A DNA stretch of 5,759 nt. It comes from an uncultured Oscillospiraceae bacterium (GTDB lineage: Bacteria; Bacillota; Clostridia; Oscillospirales; Oscillospiraceae). Positions 1-5,057 of this stretch are shown piece after piece. The notes beneath the pieces are model-generated. The model was not told the origin of the DNA and did not search any database. It was given only the letters and a program-made list of their open reading frames with translations. Where the stretch lies: NCBI GenBank assembly GCA_905233595.1, contig CAJOFI010000087.1, forward strand, positions 1 to 5,759. The letters are read 5' to 3'. A program made the position numbers and the translations under genes. Positions within the stretch are counted from its first letter, which is position 1; each line of letters starts with the position of its first letter.

Positions 1-2
1 AT

Positions 3-92
3 AATAAAGAATTCAAAAGCACCCTGGATTCTGAAATGTATAATCATGTTATCCGTCCCCGCACCGAGCATAAGGAAGGAGGCGCGCAGTAA
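3..92 (+). CDS. Possible 3' end of the gene upstream of rplP (rpsC, S3, expected by position)
   Basis: An open frame enters from the left edge and ends in TAA at 90-92, sharing its last base with the rplP ATG. In S10 operons the gene before rplP is rpsC, and S3 commonly ends in a variable, charged tail. The last residues here ([12 protein letters not shown]) fit such a tail, and their codons resemble the rest of the operon. The residues before that (about 3-50) are AT-rich and contain [13 protein letters not shown], which I do not recognise as S3. Only 29 codons are visible and no S3 domain is included. The gene is either a divergent S3 tail or a contig-edge artefact; the identity rests on synteny only. 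Confidence 0.35.
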   Translation, partial: NKEFKSTLDSEMYNHVIRPRTEHKEGGAQ

Positions 93-526
93 TGCTGCTC
101 CCCAAGAGAGTCAAATACCGCAGGCAGCAGCGCGGCCGCATGACCGGCAAGGCCACGAGAGGCAACAAGGTCACCTACGGTGAGTACGGCCTCGTCGCGC
201 TCGATCCCGCGTGGATCACCAGCAACCAGATCGAAGCCGCCCGTATCGCCATGACGCGTTACACCAAGCGCGGCGGTCAGGTCTGGATCAAGATCTTCCC
301 CGACAAGCCCGTCACCCAGAAGCCCGCCGAGACCCGTATGGGTTCCGGTAAAGGCTCCCCGGAGTACTGGGTCGCCGTCGTCAAGCCCGGCCGTGTCATG
401 TTTGAGATCGCCGGCGTTCCCGAGGATATCGCACGCGAGGCGCTCCGTCTGGCCAGCCACAAGCTGCCCATCAAGACGAAGATCGTCAAGCGCGAGGACC
501 CCGAGTCCGAGAAAGCAGGTGAATGA
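92..526 (+). CDS. rplP: 50S ribosomal protein L16
   Basis: L16 binds 23S rRNA near the A site and the base of the central protuberance of the large subunit, and is needed for peptidyl-transferase activity and tRNA accommodation. The 144-residue product has the usual family length and opens with the canonical [16 protein letters not shown]. Other conserved parts are [14 protein letters not shown] (residues 62-75), [19 protein letters not shown] (82-100) and the helix [16 protein letters not shown] (111-126). The C-terminal PESEKAGE tail is acidic and probably disordered. The start follows GGAAGGAGG (74-82) with a 9-base gap, and the ATG overlaps the preceding TAA by one base. The stop TGA overlaps a possible early rpmC ATG (ATGA, 523-526), so L29 translation is likely coupled to L16. 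Confidence 0.98.
   Translation: MLLPKRVKYRRQQRGRMTGKATRGNKVTYGEYGLVALDPAWITSNQIEAARIAMTRYTKRGGQVWIKIFPDKPVTQKPAETRMGSGKGSPEYWVAVVKPGRVMFEIAGVPEDIAREALRLASHKLPIKTKIVKREDPESEKAGE
517..522 (+). promoter_or_regulatory. Ribosome binding site deciding the rpmC start
   Basis: AGGTGA lies inside the last codons of rplP. It is six bases before the ATG at 529 but directly abuts the ATG at 523, so it favours 529 as the working start. It is weaker than the AAGGAGG sites used elsewhere in this cluster. Confidence 0.5.
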
Positions 527-528
527 GA

Positions 529-720
529 ATGAAGGCAAGTGAAGTTCGTAATTTGAGCGTTGCCGAGCTCAACACCAAGCTCGATTCTCTCAAGAAGGAT
601 CTTTTCCTCCTGCGCATGCAGCACGCCACCAACCAGCTCGACAATCCCCAGAAGCTGGTCGAGACGAAGCGTGACATCGCGAGGGTCAAGACCGTGATCC
701 GTGAGAAGGAGGAGAAGTAA
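529..720 (+). CDS. rpmC: 50S ribosomal protein L29
   Basis: L29 is a small helical protein at the polypeptide exit of the large subunit, next to L23, close to where trigger factor and SRP dock. From the ATG at 529 the product is 63 residues, beginning [14 protein letters not shown], which is the standard L29 opening. It continues through the helix [18 protein letters not shown] to the [20 protein letters not shown] segment typical of the second helix. An in-frame ATG at 523 would add only MR and overlap the rplP stop, but it has no room for a Shine-Dalgarno, so 529 is preferred. The TAA at 718-720 is one base from the rpsQ start. Family assignment is secure; the start is uncertain by two codons. 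Confidence 0.96.
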   Translation: MKASEVRNLSVAELNTKLDSLKKDLFLLRMQHATNQLDNPQKLVETKRDIARVKTVIREKEEK

Positions 721-721
721 A

Positions 722-985
722 ATGGCAGAGAATAGAACGTCCTCCCGTAAGGTGCGCGTGGGCAAGGTCGTCTCCGACAAGATGGACAAGACCGTCGTCG
801 TCGCGATCGCCGACCGCGTCGCGCATCCCCTGTACAAGAAGATCGTCGGCCGCACCTACAAGCTCAAGGCCCACGATGAGAACAACGAGTGCGGTATCGG
901 CGATACCGTCAAGGTGATGGAGACCCGTCCGCTCAGCAAGGACAAGCGCTGGCGCGTGGTCGAGATCGTCGAGAAGGCCAAGTAA
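722..985 (+). CDS. rpsQ: 30S ribosomal protein S17
   Basis: S17 is a primary 16S rRNA-binding OB-fold protein of the small-subunit body. The 87-residue product shows the family signature in order: [19 protein letters not shown] (residues 9-27), [19 protein letters not shown] (35-53), [20 protein letters not shown] (58-77) and VVEIVEKAK at the end. The frame is open further upstream to an ATG at 701, inside rpmC, but that would prepend an MRRRRSK segment not seen in S17. The ATG at 722 has GGAGGAG of the rpmC tail (709-715) just upstream as Shine-Dalgarno and gives the usual length. The start is one base after the rpmC stop, indicating coupled translation. The stop TAA forms part of the rplN ribosome binding site. 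Confidence 0.97.
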   Translation: MAENRTSSRKVRVGKVVSDKMDKTVVVAIADRVAHPLYKKIVGRTYKLKAHDENNECGIGDTVKVMETRPLSKDKRWRVVEIVEKAK

Positions 986-1000
986 GGAGGTACCGGAACA

Positions 1001-1369
1001 ATGATTCAACAGGAAACTTTCCTGAAGGTCGCTGACAACACCGGCGCCAAGGAAATCAAGTGCATCCGCGTTCTGGGTGGCTCCAGCCGCAAGTACGGCA
1101 ACATCGGCGACGTCATCGTGGCGTCCGTCCGCAAGTCCACCCCCGGCGGTCAGGTCAAAAAGGGCGAGGTCGTCCGCGCCGTGATCGTTCGCAGCGCGAA
1201 GGGCGTCCGCCGTGCCGACGGCACCTACGTCCGCTTCGACGAGAACGCCGCCGTCCTCATCAAGGAGGACAAGAACCCCCGCGGCACCCGTATCTTTGGG
1301 CCCGTCGCCCGCGAGCTGCGCGACAAGGATTACATGAAGATCCTGTCCCTCGCTCCGGAAGTTGTGTAA
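1001..1369 (+). CDS. rplN: 50S ribosomal protein L14
   Basis: L14 binds 23S rRNA at the subunit interface, contributes to an inter-subunit bridge, and lies near the elongation-factor site. At 122 residues it has the exact family length. The sequence is very conserved: [19 protein letters not shown] at the start, [17 protein letters not shown] (21-37), [18 protein letters not shown] (47-64), [12 protein letters not shown] (79-90), [16 protein letters not shown] (94-109) and the SLAPEVV ending. AAGGAGGT (984-991) sits nine bases before the ATG and shares its AA with the rpsQ stop. This is the first gene of the classical spc operon, but there is no room for a separate promoter in the 15-base gap, so S10 and spc genes appear to be read as one transcript here. 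Confidence 0.98.
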   Translation: MIQQETFLKVADNTGAKEIKCIRVLGGSSRKYGNIGDVIVASVRKSTPGGQVKKGEVVRAVIVRSAKGVRRADGTYVRFDENAAVLIKEDKNPRGTRIFGPVARELRDKDYMKILSLAPEVV

Positions 1370-1383
1370 GGAGGGGCTGAAGA

Positions 1384-1695
1384 ATGGCTATGAATGTCAA
1401 GAAGGGCGACACCGTCGTCGTCCTGTCCGGCAAGGACAAAGGCAAGCAGGGCAAGGTGCTCGGCACCGTCCCCTCTGAGGACAAGGTCGTCGTCGAGGGC
1501 ATCAACATGGTGACCTGCCACGTCAAGCCTCGCAAGCAGGGCGAGACCGGCGGCATCGTGCAGCGTGAGGCGGCCCTCTATGCGTCCAAGGTGCAGGTCG
1601 TCTGCCCGAAGTGCAAGAAGGGCACCCGCGTCGCCCACAAGATCGAGAACGGCAAGAAGACCCGCGTGTGCAAGCACTGCGGCGCAGAGCTTTAA
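1384..1695 (+). CDS. rplX: 50S ribosomal protein L24 (zinc-ribbon form)
   Basis: L24 initiates assembly of the large subunit by binding the 5' domain of 23S rRNA and sits by the exit tunnel. The product is 103 residues. A KOW domain is visible at the N terminus (KKGDTVVVLSGKDKGKQGKV, residues 6-25), followed by VVVEGINMVTCHVKPRK (35-51) and GGIVQREAAL (56-65). The C-terminal part carries CPKC (74-77) and CKHC (96-99), a spacing that suits one zinc ion and is common in clostridial L24. The ATG at 1384 is nine bases from AAGGAGG (1368-1374); the second ATG at 1390 would be 15 bases away and is less likely. The gene lies 14 bases after rplN. Confidence 0.97.
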   Translation: MAMNVKKGDTVVVLSGKDKGKQGKVLGTVPSEDKVVVEGINMVTCHVKPRKQGETGGIVQREAALYASKVQVVCPKCKKGTRVAHKIENGKKTRVCKHCGAEL

Positions 1696-1717
1696 GAAAG
1701 GAGCGTAACGTACTGTT

Positions 1718-2257
1718 ATGGCAAGATTAAAGGAACAGTATAAGGCGGAGATCGCGCCGGCTCTTTTCAAGAAGTTCGGCTACAAGTCCGTCATGGAAGT
1801 GCCCAAGATCGACAAGGTCGTCGTGAACGTCGGCTGCGGCGAGGCCCGTGACAACGCGAAGGTCCTCGACGCCGTCGTGCGCGACCTGAGCACCATCACC
1901 GGTCAGAAGGCCATCATCACCAAGGCGAAGAAGTCCGTCGCGAACTTCAAGATCCGCGAGGGCATGCCCATCGGCGCGAAGGTCACCCTCCGCGGCGACA
2001 AGATGTGGGAATTCCTCGATCGCCTCTTCAACGTGGCGCTCCCCCGTGTCCGCGACTTCCGCGGCATCAGCGCCAACGCCTTCGACGGCCGCGGCAACTA
2101 TGCCCTCGGCATCAAGGAGCAGCTGATCTTCCCCGAGATCGAGTACGACAAGGTCGACAAGATCCGCGGCATGGATATCGTCATCTGCACCACCGCCAAG
2201 ACCGATGAAGAGGCTCGCGAGCTGCTGACCCTGGTCGGCGCCCCGTTTGAGCGTTAA
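1718..2257 (+). CDS. rplE: 50S ribosomal protein L5
   Basis: L5 binds 5S rRNA and, with L18, anchors it in the central protuberance, where it also contacts S13 and P-site tRNA. The 179-residue product has the full family length. Recognisable parts are [16 protein letters not shown] at the start, [16 protein letters not shown] (28-43), the [20 protein letters not shown] stretch (61-80), [18 protein letters not shown] (86-103), [11 protein letters not shown] (108-118), [20 protein letters not shown] (122-141) and a C-terminal [15 protein letters not shown]. The ribosome binding site AAAGGAG (1697-1703) is 14 bases from the ATG, longer than at the other genes, and the usual start residues support this ATG. 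Spacing to rpsN is 12 bases. Nothing is missing or shifted. Confidence 0.98.
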   Translation: MARLKEQYKAEIAPALFKKFGYKSVMEVPKIDKVVVNVGCGEARDNAKVLDAVVRDLSTITGQKAIITKAKKSVANFKIREGMPIGAKVTLRGDKMWEFLDRLFNVALPRVRDFRGISANAFDGRGNYALGIKEQLIFPEIEYDKVDKIRGMDIVICTTAKTDEEARELLTLVGAPFER

Positions 2258-2269
2258 GGAGGAGGAACC

Positions 2270-2455
2270 ATGGCAAAGACTTCTATGAAGATCAAGCAGG
2301 CCCGTCCTGCCAAGTTCTCCAGCCGCCGCTACAACCGCTGCAAGCTGTGCGGCCGTCCCCACGCGTATCTGCGCGACTACGGCGTGTGCCGTATCTGCTT
2401 CAGAGAATTGGCTTACAAGGGTGAAATTCCCGGTGTTCGTAAAGCCTCTTTCTAA
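2270..2455 (+). CDS. rpsN: 30S ribosomal protein S14, zinc-binding (type Z)
   Basis: S14 binds the head of the 30S subunit and is needed for late assembly and tRNA binding. This is the short, 61-residue zinc-ribbon form: cysteines C24 and C27 (CKLCGRPH) and C40 and C43 (CRICFREL) form one four-cysteine zinc site. The ending [15 protein letters not shown] is characteristic of the type Z family, which is the spc-operon form in Gram-positive bacteria; it is often named rpsZ or rpsN1. The ATG follows AAGGAGGAGG (2256-2265), which overlaps the rplE stop. The last fifteen or so codons use more A/T-ending triplets than the surrounding genes, and the AT-rich trend continues into the unusual gap downstream. 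Confidence 0.98.
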   Translation: MAKTSMKIKQARPAKFSSRRYNRCKLCGRPHAYLRDYGVCRICFRELAYKGEIPGVRKASF

Positions 2456-2474
2456 GTAACCAATTTATGAAACA

Positions 2475-2494
2475 ACGCCTTTGATATGGGGCGT
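2475..2494 (+). repeat. Inverted repeat, short hairpin 1
   Basis: ACGCC (2475-2479) can pair with GGCGT (2490-2494), and two further T-G wobbles can close the stem on a six-base loop TGATAT (2482-2487). On its own this is weak and could arise by chance; its interest comes from sitting just before the strong hairpin 2. Confidence 0.35.
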
Positions 2495-2497
2495 GGA

Positions 2498-2545
2498 CCG
2501 CGAAAGGTCGCTGATAATTACCCAATTATCAGCGATACCTCGCGG
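2498..2545 (+). repeat. Strong imperfect palindrome, 20-pair hairpin 2
   Basis: The inner stem is 11 uninterrupted pairs, CGCTGATAATT (2509-2519) with AATTATCAGCG (2524-2534), closed by the loop ACCC (2520-2523). After two unpaired bases on the right (AT, 2535-2536), GGT (2506-2508) pairs with ACC (2537-2539). After two unpaired bases on the left (AA, 2504-2505), CCGCGA (2498-2503) pairs with TCGCGG (2540-2545). All 20 pairs are Watson-Crick. The downstream sequence is CCGAAACGGG, without a T tract, which argues against a rho-independent terminator. Its role is unknown: regulatory RNA, processing or stability element, or a small palindromic repeat. Confidence 0.8.
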
Positions 2546-2550
2546 CCGAA

Positions 2551-2568
2551 ACGGGCGAAACAGCCCGT
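2551..2568 (+). repeat. Inverted repeat, hairpin 3 before the rpsH ribosome binding site
   Basis: ACGGGC (2551-2556) pairs perfectly with GCCCGT (2563-2568) around the loop GAAACA. It is GC-rich and starts five bases after hairpin 2. It ends ten bases before the rpsH Shine-Dalgarno (TAGGAGG, 2579-2585), which is left unpaired. AACTCTAAACTA follows, so it is not a terminator. Confidence 0.55.
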
Positions 2569-2594
2569 AACTCTAAACTAGGAGGAAACATTCC

Positions 2595-2990
2595 ATGCAT
2601 ATCACAGATCCCATTGCGGATATGCTCACCCGCATCCGCAACGCAAACAATGCAAGACATGAGACTGTTGATGTTCCCGCCTCGAACATGAAGAAGAGCA
2701 TCGCTCAGATTCTGCTCGACGAGGGCTATATCAAGAGCTTCCAGGTCGAAGACGACGGCGTACAGGGCATGATCCACATCACGCTCAAGTACAACGGCAA
2801 GGACAAGGTCATCACCGGCCTTCGCCGCGTTTCCAAGCCGGGCCTTCGCGTCTACGTCGGCGCGGACGAGCTGCCCCGCGTGCTCCGCGGCCTCGGCGTC
2901 GCCATCGTCTCCACGTCCAAGGGCGTCATGACCGACAAGGCCGCTCGCGCTAACCACGTCGGCGGCGAAGTCCTGGCGTTCGTGTGGTAA
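2595..2990 (+). CDS. rpsH: 30S ribosomal protein S8
   Basis: S8 binds 16S rRNA helix 21 and organises the central domain of the small subunit; in E. coli it also represses its own operon through an mRNA mimic of that site. The 131-residue product has the usual length. It starts [17 protein letters not shown], continues with [22 protein letters not shown] (25-46) and [13 protein letters not shown] (76-88), and ends with the diagnostic [18 protein letters not shown] (101-118) and GGEVLAFVW, the STSKG loop being part of the RNA-binding face. The ATG follows TAGGAGG (2579-2585) by nine bases. It is the only gene here with a long, structured upstream region, so it is the likeliest gene to have separate post-transcriptional control. 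Confidence 0.98.
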   Translation: MHITDPIADMLTRIRNANNARHETVDVPASNMKKSIAQILLDEGYIKSFQVEDDGVQGMIHITLKYNGKDKVITGLRRVSKPGLRVYVGADELPRVLRGLGVAIVSTSKGVMTDKAARANHVGGEVLAFVW

Positions 2991-3005
2991 GGAGGGCAGA
3001 ACACT

Positions 3006-3551
3006 ATGAGTCGTATTGGTAGAATGCCCGTTGCCGTTCCCGCCGGCGTGACCGTTACGCTGGGCGAGGGCAACCTTGTCACCGTCAAGGGCCCGAAGGG
3101 CACCCTGACCCAGCAGCTCAGCCCGGCCATGACCCTCAAGCAGGAGGGCGCCGAGGTTCTCGTGACCCGTCCCAACGACGAGAAGGAGAACCGCGCGCTG
3201 CACGGTCTGACCCGCGCGCTGCTGCACAACATGGTCGTCGGCGTGACCGAGGGCTACAAGAAGGAACTCGATATCAACGGCGTCGGTTACCGTGCCGCCA
3301 AGGAGGGCAAGAAGCTCGTCCTGACCATCGGTTACTCTCATCCCGTTGAGGTGGAGGAGATCGACGGCATCACGATCGATGTCCCCAACCCCAACCACCT
3401 CGTCGTCTCCGGCTGCGACAAGCAGAAGGTCGGCCAGTTCGCCGCCGAGCTGCGCGAGAAGCGCCCGCCCGAGCCGTATAAGGGCAAGGGTATCAAGTAC
3501 ACGGATGAGGTCATCCGCCGCAAGGTCGGTAAGACCGGCGTGAAGAAATAA
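3006..3551 (+). CDS. rplF: 50S ribosomal protein L6
   Basis: L6 lies at the base of the stalk of the large subunit next to the sarcin-ricin loop and the factor-binding site. The 181-residue product is full length and contains the two repeated L6 domains: the first begins [17 protein letters not shown] with [10 protein letters not shown] (25-34) and a [18 protein letters not shown] helix region (63-80). The second covers [13 protein letters not shown] (85-97), [14 protein letters not shown] (114-127) and the conserved C-terminal [21 protein letters not shown] (153-173). AAGGAGG (2989-2995) lies ten bases before the ATG and shares AA with the rpsH stop. The gap to rplR is 14 bases. Confidence 0.98.
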   Translation: MSRIGRMPVAVPAGVTVTLGEGNLVTVKGPKGTLTQQLSPAMTLKQEGAEVLVTRPNDEKENRALHGLTRALLHNMVVGVTEGYKKELDINGVGYRAAKEGKKLVLTIGYSHPVEVEEIDGITIDVPNPNHLVVSGCDKQKVGQFAAELREKRPPEPYKGKGIKYTDEVIRRKVGKTGVKK

Positions 3552-3565
3552 GGAGGTGTGCCGAA

Positions 3566-3925
3566 ATGATCAAAAGACCCGATACCAAAGCGCAGCGCTT
3601 AAAGCGTCATAAGAGAGTCCGTTCCAAGGTCTCCGGCACGCCCGAAAGACCCCGCCTGAACGTATTCCGCAGCGAGAAGAACATCTACGCCCAGATCATC
3701 GACGACGTCGCCGGCAACACGCTGGTTGCGGCTTCCTCGCTCGACAAGGAGATCGAGGGCAACGGCGGCAACAAGGCCGCGGCGCGCGCCGTGGGCAAGC
3801 TGGTTGCCGAGCGCGCCAAGGCCAAGGGCATCGACACGGTCGTGTTCGACCGCGGCGGTTACCTGTATCACGGCCGCGTCGCAGAGCTGGCCGAGGGCGC
3901 CCGTGAGGGCGGTCTGGAATTCTAA
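3566..3925 (+). CDS. rplR: 50S ribosomal protein L18
   Basis: L18 binds 5S rRNA together with L5 and helps attach it to 23S rRNA in the central protuberance. The product is 119 residues, typical for the family. The N terminus is strongly basic ([20 protein letters not shown]), followed by [23 protein letters not shown] (24-46), AASSLDKE (55-62), and [19 protein letters not shown] (71-89). The family ending is clear in [21 protein letters not shown] (94-114) and GLEF. AAGGAGGTG (3550-3558) overlaps the rplF stop. The first codons (ATC AAA AGA, later TTA AAG) are more AT-rich than the rest of the gene, as seen at several gene starts here. Confidence 0.98.
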   Translation: MIKRPDTKAQRLKRHKRVRSKVSGTPERPRLNVFRSEKNIYAQIIDDVAGNTLVAASSLDKEIEGNGGNKAAARAVGKLVAERAKAKGIDTVVFDRGGYLYHGRVAELAEGAREGGLEF

Positions 3926-3943
3926 GGGAGGAGGAAAATAGAA

Positions 3944-4444
3944 ATGCCCAGATTTGAAAGAGAACAAAGCGAATACATGGAAAAGCTCGTTTTCCTCAAC
4001 CGCGTTTCCAAGACTGTCAAGGGCGGCCGCGTGGCGAAGTTCTCCGCGCTGATGGTCGTCGGCGACGGCAAGGGCAAGGTCGGCTACGGCCTTGGCAAGG
4101 CGTCCGAAGTCCCCGAGGCGATCCGCAAGGGCCTTGAGGCTGCCAAGAAGAACATGATCACCGTCACCCTCGAGGGCACCACCATTCCCCACGAGACCAT
4201 CGGTGAGTTCGGCGCGGGCCGCGTGCTGCTCAAGCCCGCCGCTCCCGGTACTGGCGTCATCGCCGGCGGCGCGGTGCGTGCGGTCGTCGAGGCCGCGGGT
4301 ATCAAGGATATCCGTACCAAGTGCCTGCGCTCCAACAACCCCAACAACGTCGTCGGCGCGGCGTTCGAGGGTCTCCGCTCCATGCGCAACGCCCAGCAGG
4401 TCGCCCAGATCCGCGGCAAGAGCGTGGAAGAGATCAAGGGCTAA
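3944..4444 (+). CDS. rpsE: 30S ribosomal protein S5
   Basis: S5 lies at the mRNA entry side of the small subunit, contributes to decoding accuracy and mRNA unwinding, and carries the loop whose mutations give spectinomycin resistance. The 166-residue product has the double-stranded-RNA-binding-like N domain: [21 protein letters not shown] (12-32), then [21 protein letters not shown] (33-53) and [15 protein letters not shown] (56-70). The C domain shows [22 protein letters not shown] (78-99) and [21 protein letters not shown] (102-122), and the end reads [11 protein letters not shown]. The spectinomycin loop (about 25-31, VKGGRVA) is intact in length. GGAGGAGG (3928-3935) precedes the ATG by eight bases. 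It is 12 bases before the damaged rpmD. Confidence 0.98.
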   Translation: MPRFEREQSEYMEKLVFLNRVSKTVKGGRVAKFSALMVVGDGKGKVGYGLGKASEVPEAIRKGLEAAKKNMITVTLEGTTIPHETIGEFGAGRVLLKPAAPGTGVIAGGAVRAVVEAAGIKDIRTKCLRSNNPNNVVGAAFEGLRSMRNAQQVAQIRGKSVEEIKG

Positions 4445-4456
4445 GGAGGAGCAAAC

Positions 4457-4601
4457 ATGGCTAAACTGAATGTTGAGCTCGTCAAGAGCCTGAACGGCAG
4501 ACACGCGAAGCACATCGCCCACCGTTCAGCCCGACAACGACCAGACCCGCGGCAAGATCGCCCAGATCGGCTATCTGCTCAAGGTCACCGAAGTAAAGTA
4601 A
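4457..4601 (+). pseudogene. rpmD: 50S ribosomal protein L30, internally deleted and frameshifted
   Basis: L30 is a small (about 60 residue) protein of the large subunit that is dispensable or absent in various bacteria. A good Shine-Dalgarno (AAGGAGG, 4443-4449) precedes the ATG at 4457, which opens MAKLNVELVKSLNGRHAKHIA (to 4519), a normal L30 N terminus. The normal C terminus is also there, but one frame over: TVQPDNDQTRGKIAQIGYLL, then KVTEVK and TAA at 4599-4601 (from 4521). The span is 145 bases against about 183 for an intact 60-residue gene, so about 38 bases are gone. This removes the conserved middle (the LGL..IG segment) and breaks the frame. Read without a shift, the ORF runs to TGA at 4628-4630 (57 residues) and overlaps rplO. 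It is either a real mutation or an assembly error; neighbouring genes are intact. Confidence 0.85.
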
Positions 4602-4616
4602 GGAGGAGATGTCGAA

Positions 4617-5057
4617 ATGAAACTTCATGAACTGTCTCCTGCCGCTGGTTCCACCAGAGAAGCCTACCGCAAGGGCCGCGGCAACGGCAGCGGCAACGGC
4701 AAGACCGGCGGCCGCGGCCACAAGGGCCAGAAGGCCCGTAGCGGCGGCGGCGTCCGCATCGGGTTCGAAGGCGGCCAGATGCCCCTGACCCGTACCACCC
4801 CGAAGCGCGGCTTCAACAACATCTTCGCGAAGCCCTATGAGATCATCAACCTGAACGCGCTCAATCGTTTTGAGGACGGCGAGACTGTCAACGCAGAGGC
4901 GCTGCTTGCCAAGGGCATCCTTTCGAAGTGCGAATACGGCTTCAAGGTGCTGGGCAACGGCTCCGTCAAGAAGAAAGTCACCGTACAGGCGTCTGCGTTT
5001 TCCGCGTCCGCGAAGGAAGCCATTGAAGCGGCTGGCGGAAAGGCAGAGGTGGTCTAA
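4617..5057 (+). CDS. rplO: 50S ribosomal protein L15
   Basis: L15 is a late-assembling large-subunit protein with a long basic extension that threads into 23S rRNA. The 146-residue product has the family length. It starts [21 protein letters not shown], followed by the glycine/basic extension ([20 protein letters not shown], 22-41) and [20 protein letters not shown] (49-68). The globular part includes [20 protein letters not shown] (76-95) and ends with the family pattern of [22 protein letters not shown] (4600-4606) lies ten bases before the ATG. The out-of-frame rpmD ORF would run 14 bases past this start, which may alter its coupling. The secY start codon follows the TAA directly. Confidence 0.98.
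   Translation: MKLHELSPAAGSTREAYRKGRGNGSGNGKTGGRGHKGQKARSGGGVRIGFEGGQMPLTRTTPKRGFNNIFAKPYEIINLNALNRFEDGETVNAEALLAKGILSKCEYGFKVLGNGSVKKKVTVQASAFSASAKEAIEAAGGKAEVV
5046..5052 (+). promoter_or_regulatory. Ribosome binding site for the secY GTG start
   Basis: GAGGTGG lies within the last codons of rplO, five bases before the GTG at 5058. It supports the GTG, and therefore the short zero-gap junction, as the secY start. No ATG in this frame occurs before codon 51, which is already past the first membrane segment. Confidence 0.6.

Larger units (their letters stand above)
2456..2594 (+). promoter_or_regulatory. Structured rpsN-rpsH intergenic region (candidate RNA leader or inserted palindrome)
   Basis: This 139-base gap is far larger than the 0-22 base gaps between all other complete genes of the cluster. 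No ORF of useful length is seen in it. Three inverted repeats lie one after another (2475-2494, 2498-2545, 2551-2568), occupying 94 bases, followed by TAGGAGG (2579-2585) and a 9-base spacer to the rpsH ATG. None of the hairpins is followed by a T run, so they are not intrinsic terminators, and I found no convincing promoter pair. In E. coli the spc operon is repressed by S8 binding to mRNA near rplE; a similar role for an RNA directly upstream of rpsH is possible but is only inference. An inserted palindromic repeat is the main alternative. Confidence 0.5.

Noticed and set aside
701..721. Upstream start for rpsQ at 701, adding MRRRRSK
   Set aside because: The extension lies inside rpmC and is not part of S17 proteins; the ATG at 722 gives the normal length and sits right after the rpmC stop.
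2481..2518. Promoter for rpsH, with TTGATA (2481-2486) as -35 and GATAAT (2513-2518) as -10
   Set aside because: The two boxes are 26 bases apart instead of about 17, and GATAAT lies inside the perfect hairpin arm, so the match is probably accidental.
2498..2545. Hairpin 2 read as a rho-independent terminator
   Set aside because: No T run follows the stem (next bases CCGAAACGGG), the inner stem is AT-rich, and the operon continues with rpsH without a detectable new promoter.
2529..3398. 289-codon minus-strand open frame opposite rpsH and rplF
   Set aside because: Antisense shadow of two conserved genes; it also runs through the rpsN-rpsH hairpin region without any independent sign of coding.
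3599..4522. 307-codon minus-strand open frame opposite rplR and rpsE
   Set aside because: Same cause: antisense of highly biased ribosomal genes, no recognisable domain, no ribosome binding site noted.
4457..4601. Programmed ribosomal frameshift restoring L30
   Set aside because: Even with a shift the conserved 13-residue middle is absent, and no classical slippery heptamer is visible at the junction (ATCGCCCACC). A deletion explains the data better.
4674..4750. GGC/AAC-rich repeats in the 5' part of rplO as a DNA repeat element
   Set aside because: They encode the normal glycine- and lysine/arginine-rich extension of L15, seen throughout the family.
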